Source: Oscillospiraceae bacterium (lineage in GTDB: Bacteria > Bacillota > Clostridia > Oscillospirales > Oscillospiraceae). From it: a DNA stretch of 64,000 bases. The stretch covers positions 54,394-118,393 of the forward strand of contig JAFPWF010000002.1 of NCBI GenBank assembly GCA_017395085.1, read 5' to 3'. A program made the translations under genes and the position numbers. The notes below the pieces were generated by a model. The model was not told the DNA's origin, ran no database searches, and saw nothing but the letters and a program-made list of their open reading frames with translations. This document shows positions 23,119-34,184 of the stretch, in pieces. Each line of letters starts with the position of its first letter. The first letter of the stretch is position 1.

Positions 23119-25739
23119 CAGTGCGCCTCGGCCCATGTGCGCGCAGCTTTTGCATCCACCGTCAGCGGGACTGAGAGCGATGCCACCTGCTCCATTTCTT
23201 CCTTCAGAATCCGGATGACCGTGTCGGTCTCTTCCACGGGGCATTCGACAATCAGTTCGTCGTGAACCTGCAGAACCAGCTTCGCCTGCAGGTTTTCGCG
23301 CACGAGCCGGTCACGGACGTGGACCATGGCCAGTTTGATGATATCCGCTGCCGTCCCTTGAATGGGCATGTTCAGCGCAACGCGTTCTCCAAAGGCACGG
23401 GTGTTAAAGTTGGAACTGCGAAGCTCCGGCAGATCGCGGCGGCGGTTCCAAAGGGTGCGGACATAGCCGTCGGCCCTCGCCTGCTCCACCACATTGTGCA
23501 TGTAGTCGCGGACGCCGCTGTAACGGTTCAGGTAGGCATTCATATACTCTCTTGCCTCCGCCGGACGCACGCCGATATCCTGAGCCAGAGAAAATGCCGA
23601 AATCCCGTAGACAATGCCGAAATTAACCGCCTTGGCACGGCTGCGCAGCGTGTGGCTGACCTCTTCGATCGGCACGTTGAAAACTTTCGACGCTGTAACG
23701 GTATGGAAGTCCTCGCCGGAGAGGAAGGCCTCCTGCATGGTGCGGTCGCCGGAGATGTGCGCCAGGAGGCGGAGCTCAATCTGGCTGTAGTCGGCGTCCA
23801 CCAGCACTTTGCCGTCAGGTGCGGCAAACATGGTGCGGATCTGAGCGCCGAGTTCCTTGCGCACCGGAATGTTCTGAAGGTTTGGCTCGGTAGACGAGAG
23901 TCTTCCGGTCGCCGTCACAGTCATCTGAAAACTGGTATGGATCCGACCGTCCGGGGCGATGACCTTCAGAAGGCCGTCGGCATAAGTGCTCTTGAGTTTT
24001 GTCAGGGTTCGGTAATCCAGCACCTTCTGGACGATGGGATGCTTGTCACGCAGTTTCTCCAGCACATCGACATTGGTGCTCCAGCCTGTTTTGGTCTTCT
24101 TGCCGGCTGGAAGCATCAGTTCTTCAAACAGGACCTGCCCCAGCTGCCGGGTGGAGAGGATGTTAAAGTCGTGCCCGGCGAGAGCGTGGATTTCCTCCTC
24201 CAACTGCGCGATGCCGCTGTTCAGGGCCTCCCCGAACGCCGCCAGCGCCTGCCGGTCCACCAGAAAGCCTGTTTCTTCCATTTCGGAAAGCACCCTGCAG
24301 AGAGGCATCTCGATCTCTTCAAAGAGCACGGTCATCTGCTCCTGCGACAGCTTTTCCTGCAAAACCGGCGTCAGGGCTGCCACCGCTGCGGCGCCGTCAA
24401 TCTCGCGGTTCAGGTAGCGCTCGCTTAAAAGAGGCAGCGTATAACTTGAGTCCGTCGCGCGCAACAGATATGCCGCAAGAGCCGTATCAAAGACGAAGCC
24501 GTCCCGGGAAAGACCTTCGCTGTTCAGCTGATTCATCAGGTCCTTCACCTGATGCGCGGTTTTCGGCACTCCGGCGCTGAAGAGTTCCCGGCAAAAATCC
24601 TCATAGTCCGCGCCAAGCATCAGATAGCTCAGGTGATATACTTTCTCCGGCTGCTCCGGGAAACAAATGTCCAGTTCCCCGAGGCCTTCCGCCGGGAGCC
24701 ATACAGCCGTCAGAATTCCATGCCGGAGCTTTGCACGCAGTTCCTGCAGGAGTTCTTCCCGGTCGACTTCAACGGTTTCGGCAGGCGCCGCGGCGTCTGC
24801 CGGAGCTTCTGCAGATACAGCGGATGCACTCCCGGCTTCGATTTCGTTCAGACGCCACTTTTCGATCATCCGGCGGAAGCCCAGGCGCTTCATGACCGCC
24901 AGCAGCTCTGGTGTGCGGTGCAGCTGCCAGGTGAAGCATTCCGCTCCGAGATTGCCATCGGGACAGGTTTCGCATTTTTCCAGCGGCACTTCACGGAGAA
25001 TCGTTGCCAGCCAGTAGGAACTGTGCGCATCCGCCTCACCGGCAGTCAGTTTCTTCTTCACCCCGTCCTTGACGTCCAGCGCAGCCGGATTGCGGTAAAT
25101 CTCCCCGATGCCGCCGTAGCGCCGCACCAGATCCATCGCTGTCTTTTCCCCGATTCCGGCAACGCCAGGGATGTTGTCGGAACTGTCGCCCATCAGGGCT
25201 TTCAGGTCCACCATCAGGGGCGGTTCAAAGCCGTATTCCTCGCGGAAACGCTCTGGCGTATACAGGATCGTTTCCGTCTGGCCCATGCGGCTTTTGACAT
25301 TGCAGACCGTGGTACCGTCACTCACCAGCTGCAGGCTGTCCTTGTCGCCGGTGACAATGAAGCAGTGATCTCCCTGCTCTTCGGCGATTCGGCTGAGAGT
25401 TCCGAGAATGTCGTCGGCTTCGTATCCGGCCAGTTCCATACGCGGAATTCCCATGGCATCCAGCACTTCCTTGAGCAGCGGCATCTGGACGGCTAGCTCC
25501 TCAGGCATCGGCTTTCTTTGCGCTTTATAAAAGGCAAAGCTCTGATGGCGGAAAGTCGGCTCCTTCCGGTCGAAGGCCACACACAGCGCTTCCGGCTTCA
25601 GTTCTTCCAGCAGATGCTGCAGGATCGCCAGAAAACCGTAAACCGCATTGGTCGGGGTCCCGTCCGGGGCATTCAGCACACGCACACCGTAAAAGGCGCG
25701 GTTTACTATGCTGTTGCCGTCAATGATCATAAAATTCAT
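23118..25739 (-). CDS. polA: DNA polymerase I
   Basis: The 873-residue polymerase has the 5'-3' exonuclease/FEN domain (MIIDGNSIVNRAFYGV; ALMGDSSDNIPGVAGIGEKTA), a middle 3'-5' exonuclease-like domain in which the acidic catalytic residues are not visible (as in Bacillus Pol I), and the polymerase domain with DYSQIELRLLAHISGD, the O-helix region RSRAKAVNFGIVYGIS and QVHDELIVECP. It starts 15 bases after uvrB, which makes a repair operon. Confidence 0.96.
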   Translation of the reverse strand: MNFMIIDGNSIVNRAFYGVRVLNAPDGTPTNAVYGFLAILQHLLEELKPEALCVAFDRKEPTFRHQSFAFYKAQRKPMPEELAVQMPLLKEVLDAMGIPRMELAGYEADDILGTLSRIAEEQGDHCFIVTGDKDSLQLVSDGTTVCNVKSRMGQTETILYTPERFREEYGFEPPLMVDLKALMGDSSDNIPGVAGIGEKTAMDLVRRYGGIGEIYRNPAALDVKDGVKKKLTAGEADAHSSYWLATILREVPLEKCETCPDGNLGAECFTWQLHRTPELLAVMKRLGFRRMIEKWRLNEIEAGSASAVSAEAPADAAAPAETVEVDREELLQELRAKLRHGILTAVWLPAEGLGELDICFPEQPEKVYHLSYLMLGADYEDFCRELFSAGVPKTAHQVKDLMNQLNSEGLSRDGFVFDTALAAYLLRATDSSYTLPLLSERYLNREIDGAAAVAALTPVLQEKLSQEQMTVLFEEIEMPLCRVLSEMEETGFLVDRQALAAFGEALNSGIAQLEEEIHALAGHDFNILSTRQLGQVLFEELMLPAGKKTKTGWSTNVDVLEKLRDKHPIVQKVLDYRTLTKLKSTYADGLLKVIAPDGRIHTSFQMTVTATGRLSSTEPNLQNIPVRKELGAQIRTMFAAPDGKVLVDADYSQIELRLLAHISGDRTMQEAFLSGEDFHTVTASKVFNVPIEEVSHTLRSRAKAVNFGIVYGISAFSLAQDIGVRPAEAREYMNAYLNRYSGVRDYMHNVVEQARADGYVRTLWNRRRDLPELRSSNFNTRAFGERVALNMPIQGTAADIIKLAMVHVRDRLVRENLQAKLVLQVHDELIVECPVEETDTVIRILKEEMEQVASLSVPLTVDAKAARTWAEAH

Positions 25740-25754
25740 AAAATCACCTGAATG

Positions 25755-27719
25755 CTATTTCTCGCCCCGAAGGCGGATGATCTCGTCACGCAGCTGCGCC
25801 GCAATCTCGAACTCGAGCATTTGAGCCGCTTTCTTCATCTTGGCTTCCAGCTGGTCGATCAGCTGTTTGCGCTCGGAAGCGGTCATACGCACACCGTTTG
25901 CTTTGGTCGCAGCTTCTGCGGGCGTGGATATTTCAATGATATCGCGGATATCCTTGACAATGGTCTTCGGCACGATTCCGTGCTCCAGGTTATAGGCTTT
26001 CTGCTTTTTGCGGCGGCGCTCGGTCTCGTCGATACAGGCGCGCATGGAAGGCGTAATCACGTCGGCATACATCAGCACCTTGCTGTCGGCATTGCGCGCT
26101 GCCCTGCCGACCGTCTGAATCAGACTGGTTTCACTGCGGAGGAAGCCTTCCTTGTCCGCATCCAGAATCGCAACCAGGCCAACTTCCGGAATGTCCAGGC
26201 CCTCGCGCAGAAGGTTGATGCCCACCAGCACATCAAAAGCCCCGGCGCGGAGATCGCGGATGATTTCCATACGCTCGATGGTGCCGATGTCGTGGTGCAT
26301 GTAACGGGTTTTAATGCCGGCCGCAGACAGGTATTCGGACAGATCCTCGGCCATTTTTTTCGTCAGTGTCGTGACGAGAGTCCTCTGCCCCATGTCAATT
26401 TTTGCGTGGATTTCGGCGATCAGATCATCGATCTGCCCTTCAATCGGCCGGACGAAAATTTCGGGATCCAGCAGTCCGGTCGGGCGGATGATCTGCTCGG
26501 CAAGCTGACCTGCCCGTTCACGCTCGTACTCGCCGGGCGTGGCCGAAACATAAATGCGCTGGTGAATCCTCTGCGTAAACTCTTCAAACTTCAGGGGTCT
26601 GTTGTCATAGGCGGACGGCAGGCGGAAACCAAACTCCACCAGAGAATCCTTTCTGGCATGGTCGCCCCGGTACATAGCCCGCACCTGAGGGAGCGTTACA
26701 TGGCTCTCATCCACGAAGAGCAGGAAATCCTTCGGGAAGTAATCCAGAAGGGTCATGGGCGGGCTGCCGGGAGCGCGGTTTGAGATCACGCGCGAATAGT
26801 TTTCGATACCGCTGCAGTAGCCGAGTTCCTGCATCATTTCAATGTCGTAATCGGTACGCTGCCGGATCCGCTGGGCCTCAATGAGTTTATTCTGCGCTTC
26901 AAAATAGCGTACCCGCTCGTCACACTCTTCGCGGATCCGTTCAATGGCGGCCGCCATTTTCTCCTTTGTAGTCACATAGTGGCTGGCTGGGTATATCGCC
27001 ACATGGTTCAGAACCCGAGTGGCGTTCCCGGTCACGGTGTTAATCTCACTGATGCGGTCGATTTCATCGCCGAAGAACTCGATGCGGATGGCTTTATCCT
27101 GCGAATAGACCGGGAAGACCTCAATGCTGTCGCCACGGACCCGGAACTTGTTGCGTTCAAAGGCGAGGTCATTCCGTTCATAGCGGATCTCCGTCAGTTT
27201 TCGCAGCAGATCGTCAAAGTCCCGCTGCTGTCCCGGGCGCAGGGAGATGACCATGTTGGCATAGTCGATAGGATCACCCAACCCGTAAATGCAGCTGACC
27301 GAGGCTACCACAATCACATCGCGCCGCTCGAACAGGCTGGACGTGGCGCTGTGCCGGAGGCGCTCAATCTCGTCATTGATGGACGCATCCTTTTCGATGA
27401 AAGTATCCGTGTGCGGGATATACGCTTCGGGCTGATAGTAATCGTAATAGCTCACAAAATACTCCACAGCGTTTTCCGGAAAGAACTCCCGAAACTCGCT
27501 GCAGAGCTGTGCGGCAAGGGTTTTATTGTGCGCCAGGACCAGGGTCGGCCGGTTGCAGCGGGCAATAACATTTGCCATGGTAAAAGTCTTGCCCGAGCCG
27601 GTCACTCCCAAAAGGACCTGCTCGTCGATACCGTTTTCGATTCCGGCTACCAGGGTGTCGATTGCCGCCGGCTGATCGCCCATGGGCTGAAAGGATGAAT
27701 GCAGTTTGAAAGAATCCAT
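25755..27719 (-). CDS. uvrB: Excinuclease ABC subunit B
   Basis: UvrB is the damage-verifying helicase of nucleotide excision repair. The 654 residues show Walker [15 protein letters not shown] near residue 40, the beta-hairpin region [14 protein letters not shown], the [13 protein letters not shown]-like motif, the QTVGRAARN motif VI and the C-terminal UVR domain ([16 protein letters not shown]). Length is standard. First gene of the operon that continues with polA. Confidence 0.97.
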   Translation of the reverse strand: MDSFKLHSSFQPMGDQPAAIDTLVAGIENGIDEQVLLGVTGSGKTFTMANVIARCNRPTLVLAHNKTLAAQLCSEFREFFPENAVEYFVSYYDYYQPEAYIPHTDTFIEKDASINDEIERLRHSATSSLFERRDVIVVASVSCIYGLGDPIDYANMVISLRPGQQRDFDDLLRKLTEIRYERNDLAFERNKFRVRGDSIEVFPVYSQDKAIRIEFFGDEIDRISEINTVTGNATRVLNHVAIYPASHYVTTKEKMAAAIERIREECDERVRYFEAQNKLIEAQRIRQRTDYDIEMMQELGYCSGIENYSRVISNRAPGSPPMTLLDYFPKDFLLFVDESHVTLPQVRAMYRGDHARKDSLVEFGFRLPSAYDNRPLKFEEFTQRIHQRIYVSATPGEYERERAGQLAEQIIRPTGLLDPEIFVRPIEGQIDDLIAEIHAKIDMGQRTLVTTLTKKMAEDLSEYLSAAGIKTRYMHHDIGTIERMEIIRDLRAGAFDVLVGINLLREGLDIPEVGLVAILDADKEGFLRSETSLIQTVGRAARNADSKVLMYADVITPSMRACIDETERRRKKQKAYNLEHGIVPKTIVKDIRDIIEISTPAEAATKANGVRMTASERKQLIDQLEAKMKKAAQMLEFEIAAQLRDEIIRLRGEK

Positions 27720-27740
27720 ATGCGTCTCTTTGATCAGTCA

Positions 27741-27774
27741 CAGCGAACCAGTGACCGAAATCACTGGTTCGCTG
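27741..27774 (-). terminator. Hairpin after glnS
   Basis: Perfect 14-pair stem CAGCGAACCAGTGA / TCACTGGTTCGCTG between the glnS stop and the uvrB start. The T run is weak, so read-through from glnS into uvrB is possible. Confidence 0.65.
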
Positions 27775-27782
27775 TCTGCTTC

Positions 27783-29468
27783 TTACTTTTTAAAGCTGTC
27801 CTTCAGGGCAACTGCGCGGTTGAAGACCAGGTGATCCGGTTTCGCGTCGCGATTGTCCAGGCAGAAGTAGCCTTGGCGCAGGAACTGGAAGCTCTCCGTG
27901 TCCTTCCCTGCCTCGGGCATGGCTGCATCCTTCAGGCTGGCTTCAACTTTGCAGCCTGTCAGGGTCACAAGGCTCTCGGGATTCAGATAGTCCAGGAAGT
28001 CCTTGTCCGGTCCGTCCGGATCGGGGTCGGTAAACAGATAGTCATAGACGCGCACTTCGGCATCCTGCGCCGTAGCAGCATCTACCCAGTGGATAGTCGC
28101 GCCTTTGACCTTGCGTCCGTCAGCCGGGTCGCCGCCGCGGCTCTGCGGATCGTACTCAGCCAGAACTGCAGTAACGTTTCCGTCCGCATCCTTTTCGACG
28201 CCGGTGCAGGTGACCAGATAAGCTCCCTTCAGGCGCACCTCGAAGCCGGGATGCACACGCTTGTATTTCGGAGCAGGGACCTCCATAAAGTCGTCCCGCT
28301 CAATGTACAGTTCCCGGGAGAAGCTGACTTCACGCGTGCCTGCCTCGGGATCCAGCGGATTGTTTTCCACCGGCAGCAGTTCGCACTGCCCCTCGGGGTA
28401 GTTGGTCAGGATCAGCTTCAGGGGGTGCAGCACCGCCATCACGCGCCTTGCATGCGCATTCAAATCGTCGCGCAGGCAGCTTTCGAGCAGCGCCCAGTCG
28501 ACGGTCGAGTCGACCTTGGAAACGCCTATCCTCTCGCAGAAGTTTCGGATGGAACGCGCAGTATAGCCTCTGCGACGCAGGCCGCACAGCGTCGGCATGC
28601 GCGGGTCGTCCCAGCCGGAGACGCGCCCTTCTTCAACCAGGCGGCGCAGCTTCCGCTTGGACATAACCGTGTAGTTGATGCCGAGGCGTGCAAACTCGAT
28701 CTGCCGCGGTTTGTGATACGGGATGCTGACATTGCTGACCACCCAGTCGTAAAGAGGCCGGTGGTCTTCATATTCCAGTGAGCAGAGAGAATGGGTAATC
28801 CCCTCCAGGGCGTCCTGGATGGGGTGGGCAAAGTCGTACATGGGGAAGATGCACCATTTGGTGCCCTGACGGTGGTGCTCAATGTACCGGATGCGGTAGA
28901 GCACAGGGTCGCGCATGTTGAAGTTGCCGCTCGCCAGGTCGATCTTGGCGCGCAGGGTATATTTGCCCTCCGGGAACTCCCCGTTCTTCATGCGTTCAAA
29001 CAGGTCCAGGTTTTCCTCAATTGGACGGTCGCGCCAGGGGCTGACAGCCGGGTGCTGCGTGTCGCCGCGGTATTCCCGGAACTGCTCGGGCGTGAGTTCG
29101 CACACGTAAGCAAGGCCTTTGCGGATGAGCTCCAGCGCATACTCGTAGGTCTTCTCGAAATAATCCGAGCCGTAGAAGAAGCGATCGCCCCAGTCGAAGC
29201 CCAGCCAGTGGATGTCCTGCATGATGGCATCGACGTACTCGGTGTCTTCCTTGGCGGGATTGGTGTCATCCATGCGCAGGTTGCAGATGCCGCCAAAGTG
29301 CTCAGCTGTACTGAAGTCAATGGTAAGGGCCTTGCAGTGGCCGATATGCAGATAACCGTTCGGCTCGGGCGGAAAGCGGGTATGCACCTGCATGCCTTCA
29401 AAACGTCCGCCTTCGGCAAGGTCTTCCACAATAAAGTCTTCAATAAAGTTTCTGCCGGTTTCTTCCAT
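27783..29468 (-). CDS. glnS: Glutaminyl-tRNA synthetase
   Basis: A class I synthetase of 561 residues. The HIGH motif is [12 protein letters not shown] (about residue 36) and the KMSKS equivalent is [23 protein letters not shown] and [16 protein letters not shown] are typical of GlnRS rather than GluRS, and the C-terminal beta barrels ([21 protein letters not shown]) are present. It has its own promoter at 29541-29569 and no T-box leader. Confidence 0.96.
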   Translation of the reverse strand: MEETGRNFIEDFIVEDLAEGGRFEGMQVHTRFPPEPNGYLHIGHCKALTIDFSTAEHFGGICNLRMDDTNPAKEDTEYVDAIMQDIHWLGFDWGDRFFYGSDYFEKTYEYALELIRKGLAYVCELTPEQFREYRGDTQHPAVSPWRDRPIEENLDLFERMKNGEFPEGKYTLRAKIDLASGNFNMRDPVLYRIRYIEHHRQGTKWCIFPMYDFAHPIQDALEGITHSLCSLEYEDHRPLYDWVVSNVSIPYHKPRQIEFARLGINYTVMSKRKLRRLVEEGRVSGWDDPRMPTLCGLRRRGYTARSIRNFCERIGVSKVDSTVDWALLESCLRDDLNAHARRVMAVLHPLKLILTNYPEGQCELLPVENNPLDPEAGTREVSFSRELYIERDDFMEVPAPKYKRVHPGFEVRLKGAYLVTCTGVEKDADGNVTAVLAEYDPQSRGGDPADGRKVKGATIHWVDAATAQDAEVRVYDYLFTDPDPDGPDKDFLDYLNPESLVTLTGCKVEASLKDAAMPEAGKDTESFQFLRQGYFCLDNRDAKPDHLVFNRAVALKDSFKK

Positions 29469-29540
29469 GTTCCGTATCCTCCGATTTCCTCAAACTGGGC
29501 TGCCGGGACGTATTCATTTTCCGGAAAACAGTAATAAGTT

Positions 29541-29569
29541 ATTATACTCACTTTTCAAGCTGTTGACAA
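29541..29569 (-). promoter_or_regulatory. Promoter of glnS
   Basis: On the minus strand: TTGTCA, 17-base spacer, TATAAT, about 75 bases before the glnS ATG. Confidence 0.75.
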
Positions 29570-29642
29570 GTAGATTCGGTTGCGCTCACCTGGTTTTTGT
29601 GGTATTCTTGATTAAGCGAACAAATGAAAGGAGTCATGGAAC

Positions 29643-30455
29643 ATGGACCAGATTTACGACGTAATCATCATCGGCGGGGGCGCAGCGGCGACCAGCGCCG
29701 CCATGACACTGAAAAACCGCGGCAAGACCTTTGCAGTTGTTTCAAACAAGGTCGAAACCGGCAGCCTCTACAAAGCGGAAAAGATCACCAACTATCCGGG
29801 TCTCCCTCCGATGAGCGGGGCTGAGATGACCGAACTTTTCCGGCAGCAGCTGATTGACACCGGCGCCACGATCATTGAAGGCAGGGCACTGTCGGTGCTG
29901 CCGATGGACGGAACCTTCGGCGTTGCGGTGGGCAGCGACTATTATATGGCGGGCAGTATCATCCTGACCGCCGGCATCACAAGGGAAAAACTCTACCCCG
30001 GTGAGGCAGAGTATCTGGGCCGCGGTGTCAGTTACTGTGCCACCTGTGACGGGATGCTTTACCGCGGTAAAACCGTCGCCGTTGTGGGAGGCGGTGAAGA
30101 AGCGAAGCAGGACGCAGATTTCCTGGAGAGCATCGGGTGCTCAGTGCTCCGTTTTGAAAAGAACGGCCGCTATGAAATCTCCGGCGGGATGAAGGCAAAC
30201 CTCCTGAAGTTTGCCGGGGAAGAATACCCTGTCGACTGCGTCTTCATCATCAAGGATACGGTCTCAGTCACGCAGCTGGTGCCCGGCCTCAGCTATGAAA
30301 ACGGCGGCATTCTGGTCGACCGCGGCATGGCTACGGCTGTTCCCGGGGTTTTTGCCGCCGGCGACTGCACCGGGAAACCCCTTCAGCTGGCAAAAGCCGT
30401 CGGGGAAGGCAATGTCGCAGCACTTTCGGCCTGCGATTATCTCGACAAAAAGTGA
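29643..30455 (+). CDS. Thioredoxin-reductase-like flavoprotein with shortened NAD(P)H domain
   Basis: The 270-residue protein has an FAD-binding motif (VIIIGGGAAATSAA), the redox-active pair CATC (Cys132 and Cys135 in SYCATCDG) and the C-terminal FAD motif GVFAAGDCTGKPLQLAKAVGEG. TrxB proteins are usually about 305-320 residues. The missing length is in the NADPH domain: after VAVVGGGEEAKQDADFLE the HRRxxxR signature and two strands are absent. It may use NADH, ferredoxin or F420-like partners instead, as known for other atypical TrxB-like proteins; this is inference. The ribosome site is AAAGGAGT. Confidence 0.82.
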   Translation: MDQIYDVIIIGGGAAATSAAMTLKNRGKTFAVVSNKVETGSLYKAEKITNYPGLPPMSGAEMTELFRQQLIDTGATIIEGRALSVLPMDGTFGVAVGSDYYMAGSIILTAGITREKLYPGEAEYLGRGVSYCATCDGMLYRGKTVAVVGGGEEAKQDADFLESIGCSVLRFEKNGRYEISGGMKANLLKFAGEEYPVDCVFIIKDTVSVTQLVPGLSYENGGILVDRGMATAVPGVFAAGDCTGKPLQLAKAVGEGNVAALSACDYLDKK

Positions 30456-30464
30456 TTCGGTGAA

Positions 30465-30493
30465 TTGACAAGTGTGGTTTCCGCGTGTATAAT
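30465..30493 (+). promoter_or_regulatory. Promoter of the valS T-box transcript
   Basis: TTGACA, 17-base spacer, TATAAT: a perfect consensus housekeeping promoter immediately upstream of the T-box leader. Confidence 0.88.
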
Positions 30494-30504
30494 GCATAAA
30501 GTTC

Positions 30505-30768
30505 ACTGAACATGCACTGTGAAGAGCAGGAGTACGCATTCCACGGCAGCCCAGAGAGGGGACGTAGGCTGAAAGTCCCTCTGCCGATATGCGGAAGGTC
30601 GGCTCGGAGTGCCCGGCGTGAAGGTTCCCGGATTGAAGGGTTCTGCGTAGTGCCGGCGTCAGCCCGCGTCAGAGGTGTTAAAGTGCCGCGCAGCTGTATC
30701 TGTGCGGAATTCAGGTGGTACCGCGGATGTTTCCGCCCTGAAGCTTCGCTTCGGGGCGGTTTTCTTTA
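30505..30768 (+). promoter_or_regulatory. T-box leader (valine, specifier GTC)
   Basis: Non-coding leader of valS. Stem I contains the AGTA loop-E element, the AGAGAGGGG distal element and a specifier loop with GTC at 30598-30600, a valine codon. The T-box itself, AGGTGGTACCGCGG, is at 30713-30726, with TGGT able to pair with an uncharged tRNA ACCA end. A terminator (CCGCCCTGAAG..CTTCGGGGCGG then TTTTCTTT) lies at 30733-30767. Uncharged tRNA-Val should switch on transcription of valS. Confidence 0.95.
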
Positions 30769-30850
30769 CCGCAGTCGCCCGCATTGATTTGTTTCTCCCC
30801 CCAGCATTGCTCCGCTGCATTCAAACGTTTTCCTTTGGAGGTAAGAAGCC

Positions 30851-33475
30851 ATGAAAGAACTGCCGAAAGTGTATGATCCCCATGCCGTGGAATCACGGAT
30901 TTATGAATTCTGGGAAAAGGGCGGCTGGTTCCGCGGCGTGCGGGACGAGAAGAAAAAGCCCTTCTCCATTGTCATGCCGCCACCCAACGTCACCGGCCAG
31001 CTGCATATGGGTCATGCGCTGGACGCCACGCTGCAGGATATTCTGACCCGCTACAAACGTATGCAGGGCTATGCCGCGCTTTGGCTGCCCGGTCAGGATC
31101 ACGCCGGCATCGCCACGCAGATCCGTGTGGAGGAAGAACTGCGCAAGAAGGAAGGCCTGACCCGCTATGATCTGGGACGTGAAAAGTTCCTGGAGCGTGT
31201 ATGGGACTGGAAGAACCAGTACGGCAACCGCATCATTGAGCAGCAGAAACGCCTCGGTGTTTCCTGCGACTGGGAACGCAACCGCTTCACCATGGACGAT
31301 GTCTGCGCTAAGGCCGTACGCGAGACCTTCTGCGAGCTGTATGAGAAAGGCCTGATTTACAAGGGCCGCCGGATCATCAACTGGTGCCCCCACTGCCGCA
31401 CCGCGCTCTCTGACGCCGAAGTGGAGTACAAGGACATGCCCGGCCATTTCTGGCACATCCGCTATCCCATTGAGGATTCCGACGAAGAGTTCATCATCGC
31501 CACGACCCGCCCGGAGACCATGCTGGGCGACACCGGCGTCGCCGTCCATCCGGATGACGAGCGCTACCGGCATCTCGTCGGCAAAAACGCGATTCTTCCG
31601 CTGGTCGGCAGAAAGCTCCCCATCGTGGCCGACGACTACGTGGAACTCGGCTTCGGGACCGGCGCCGTTAAGATGACTCCCTGCCACGACCCGAACGACT
31701 ATGAGGTCGGCCTGCGCCACAACCTGGAGCAGGTGCAGTGCATCGATGAGGATGCAAAGATCATCAACGGCGGCAAATACAACGGCATGGACCGCTATGA
31801 GGCCCGGGAAGCCGTTGTGAAGGATCTGGAAGAGCAGGGCTATCTGGTCAAAGTGGAGCCCTATAATCACAACGTTGGCTGCTGCTATCGCTGCGGTTCC
31901 GTCGTGGAACCTCTGACCAGCCCCCAGTGGTTTGTAAAGATGAAACCCCTGGCCGGGCCCGCCATTGATGTGGTAAAAGACGGCCGCATCAAGTTTGTGC
32001 CCGAGCGTTTTACCAAGACCTACCTGAACTGGATGGAAAACGTTCACGACTGGTGCATCTCCCGCCAGCTCTGGTGGGGCCACCAGATTCCCGCCTGGTA
32101 CTGCGACGACTGCGGCGAAGTGACCGTTTCGCGTGAGGACGCGACCTGCTGCGCCCACTGCGGCAGCAAAAACATCCGCCGCGAAGAAGATGTGCTCGAT
32201 ACCTGGTTCTCGTCCGCACTCTGGCCCTTCTCAACCATGGGCTGGCCCGACAAAAATGAGACGCTTGATTACTGGTATCCCACATCGGTCATGGTCACGG
32301 GTTACGACATCATTTTCTTCTGGGTCGCCAGGATGATCTTCTCCGGTATGGAACAGATGAAGGAAGAGCCCTTCTATACCGTGTTCATCCACGGTCTGGT
32401 GCGCGACAGCCTCGGCCGCAAGATGTCGAAGTCGCTCGGCAACGGCATCGACCCGCTGGACATGGCGGATCAGTACGGTGCTGACGCACTGCGCTTCAAC
32501 CTCATCACCGGCAACTCCCCCGGCAACGACATGCGTTTTTATGTGGAAAAGTGCGAAGCCATGCGCAACTTCTGCAATAAGCTTTGGAACGCTTCCCGCT
32601 TTGTGATGATGAACCTGACCGTCACCGAGAACACTCTGCCCGAAGTGACCGAACTGGAAGACAAATGGATCCTCTCACGGCTGAACGACGTGGTGCGTGA
32701 AGTCTGTGAAAACATGGATCACTTTGAGCTGGGCGTTGCCGCCGGCAAAATCTATGACTTCATCTGGGATGACTACTGTGACTGGTACATTGAGCTTACA
32801 AAACCCCGTCTGAACAGCGGCGACGAGGCTCCTAACCGCAGCGCGCAGCAGGTGCTGCTGTATGTGCTGACGGAAATCCTCAAGCTGCTGCATCCCTTCA
32901 TGCCGTTCATTACGGAAGAAATCTGGCAGGCACTGCCCCATGAGGGCGACGCCCTGATGGCTGCAGAGTATCCGGTCTTCAAGCAGGAGCTCTCCTTCCC
33001 CGAAGATGCGCGCCGCTTTGAGACCGTCATGGATGCGATCAAGGCAGTCCGTGCCCGCCGTGCCGAAATGAATGTGCCGCCCTCCCGCAAGGCTCACCTG
33101 ATGATCGTCACGCAGGAAGCCGACGCCTTTGAAGCCGGCCGCGCGTATATCACGAAGCTTGCTTATGCAAGCGAGGTCAGCGTGCTGGATTCCGTCCCTG
33201 CGGACGCCGAGAGCATGGTCACCGCGGTAACCGACAACGCCCGCATGTTCATGCCGATGGCTGATCTTGTGGATTTGGAAAAGGAGCGCGCCCGGCTGCA
33301 GAAGGAGCTTGCCAATGCCGAAAAGCAGCTGCAGGCGCAGATCGGGAAACTCTCGAACCAGAACTTTGTCACACGCGCGCCCGAAGCCGTTGTAAATGTC
33401 GAGCGTGAGAAAAAGGCGAAACTTGAGGCGCTGATTGAAAACCTGAAACTCAACCTTTCCCATCTCGCATCATAA
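30851..33475 (+). CDS. valS: Valyl-tRNA synthetase
   Basis: A class I synthetase of 874 residues with the HIGH motif as [12 protein letters not shown] (about residue 48), the editing domain with [17 protein letters not shown], the KMSKS motif [15 protein letters not shown] and a C-terminal coiled coil ([19 protein letters not shown]) typical of ValRS. The leader T-box with a valine specifier independently supports the identity. The ribosome site is TTGGAGGT. Confidence 0.98.
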   Translation: MKELPKVYDPHAVESRIYEFWEKGGWFRGVRDEKKKPFSIVMPPPNVTGQLHMGHALDATLQDILTRYKRMQGYAALWLPGQDHAGIATQIRVEEELRKKEGLTRYDLGREKFLERVWDWKNQYGNRIIEQQKRLGVSCDWERNRFTMDDVCAKAVRETFCELYEKGLIYKGRRIINWCPHCRTALSDAEVEYKDMPGHFWHIRYPIEDSDEEFIIATTRPETMLGDTGVAVHPDDERYRHLVGKNAILPLVGRKLPIVADDYVELGFGTGAVKMTPCHDPNDYEVGLRHNLEQVQCIDEDAKIINGGKYNGMDRYEAREAVVKDLEEQGYLVKVEPYNHNVGCCYRCGSVVEPLTSPQWFVKMKPLAGPAIDVVKDGRIKFVPERFTKTYLNWMENVHDWCISRQLWWGHQIPAWYCDDCGEVTVSREDATCCAHCGSKNIRREEDVLDTWFSSALWPFSTMGWPDKNETLDYWYPTSVMVTGYDIIFFWVARMIFSGMEQMKEEPFYTVFIHGLVRDSLGRKMSKSLGNGIDPLDMADQYGADALRFNLITGNSPGNDMRFYVEKCEAMRNFCNKLWNASRFVMMNLTVTENTLPEVTELEDKWILSRLNDVVREVCENMDHFELGVAAGKIYDFIWDDYCDWYIELTKPRLNSGDEAPNRSAQQVLLYVLTEILKLLHPFMPFITEEIWQALPHEGDALMAAEYPVFKQELSFPEDARRFETVMDAIKAVRARRAEMNVPPSRKAHLMIVTQEADAFEAGRAYITKLAYASEVSVLDSVPADAESMVTAVTDNARMFMPMADLVDLEKERARLQKELANAEKQLQAQIGKLSNQNFVTRAPEAVVNVEREKKAKLEALIENLKLNLSHLAS

Positions 33476-33503
33476 TCCGCAGGATGGAGGCTGCGACGAC
33501 GCC

Positions 33504-34184
33504 ATGACAGACAGAGAAGTATCAAAATTGAATCGCCGGGATCTGCTGGAACTGCTGCTGGAAACGCAGACCGAGAATGAAACCCTGCAGAAGAACTGCG
33601 AAGAACTGAAGAAGCAGCTTGTAGTTTTGCGCGACGCGCTGAAAAAGTCAGAAGATGCATTGAGGCAGAACGAAGACGAGCTACGCAAGGCAAAAGGCGT
33701 GTCCGCCAGCGCCGACTGGCAGGCAACCGCCCTGCTCAAGGAGGCACGTGAAACCGCCGACAGTGTTGCCGCCACGCAACGCGAGCAGCATGTCGCTCAG
33801 GAGCAGCTGCTGCAGGAGCGGGAAAAACGCCTGCAGGAACGGGAGGATTATCTCAACCGTCAGGAAATGCAGCTGAGCCGGCGTCTGCGGGAAGCTGCCC
33901 AGGAAGCCGAGCGTGTCCTCGCCGAAGCACGGCAGACCGCGGCAGAAACCCGCCGAACCGCGGAAGCGGACGCCGTTGCCCGTACCCGCAGCGCTGAGGA
34001 AGCTGCTGCAGATACGCTGCGGCAGGCACGTGAAGCCGCCGCCCGTACTGAACAGGATGCATCCGCTCTGGCGGAACGGCTTCTTCAGCATGCGCAGGAA
34101 GACAGCGACGCCTTCTGGCAGGATGTAAACGCCGCGCTTCTCAGGCAGGCATCGCCTGACAAGGAGGTTCCTGATGAATCCTGA
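33504..34184 (+). CDS. Coiled-coil protein of unknown function
   Basis: The 226-residue protein starts MTDREVSKLNRRDLLELLLE, a phrase that recurs in short clostridial coiled-coil proteins next to signal peptidase genes. The rest is almost entirely helical heptad repeats rich in Glu, Gln, Ala and Arg (about 25-215). There are no membrane segments or enzyme motifs. It overlaps lepB by 11 bases and follows valS by 28 bases. A structural or division-related role is only a guess from the coiled-coil architecture. Confidence 0.7.
   Translation: MTDREVSKLNRRDLLELLLETQTENETLQKNCEELKKQLVVLRDALKKSEDALRQNEDELRKAKGVSASADWQATALLKEARETADSVAATQREQHVAQEQLLQEREKRLQEREDYLNRQEMQLSRRLREAAQEAERVLAEARQTAAETRRTAEADAVARTRSAEEAAADTLRQAREAAARTEQDASALAERLLQHAQEDSDAFWQDVNAALLRQASPDKEVPDES

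Noticed and set aside
23118-25739. Loss of proofreading residues in polA as an anomaly
   Set aside because: The degenerate 3'-5' exonuclease domain is the normal state in many Gram-positive Pol I enzymes.
29469-29640. A T-box or riboswitch in front of glnS
   Set aside because: The promoter is only about 75 bases from the ATG; there is no T-box sequence and no room for the structure.
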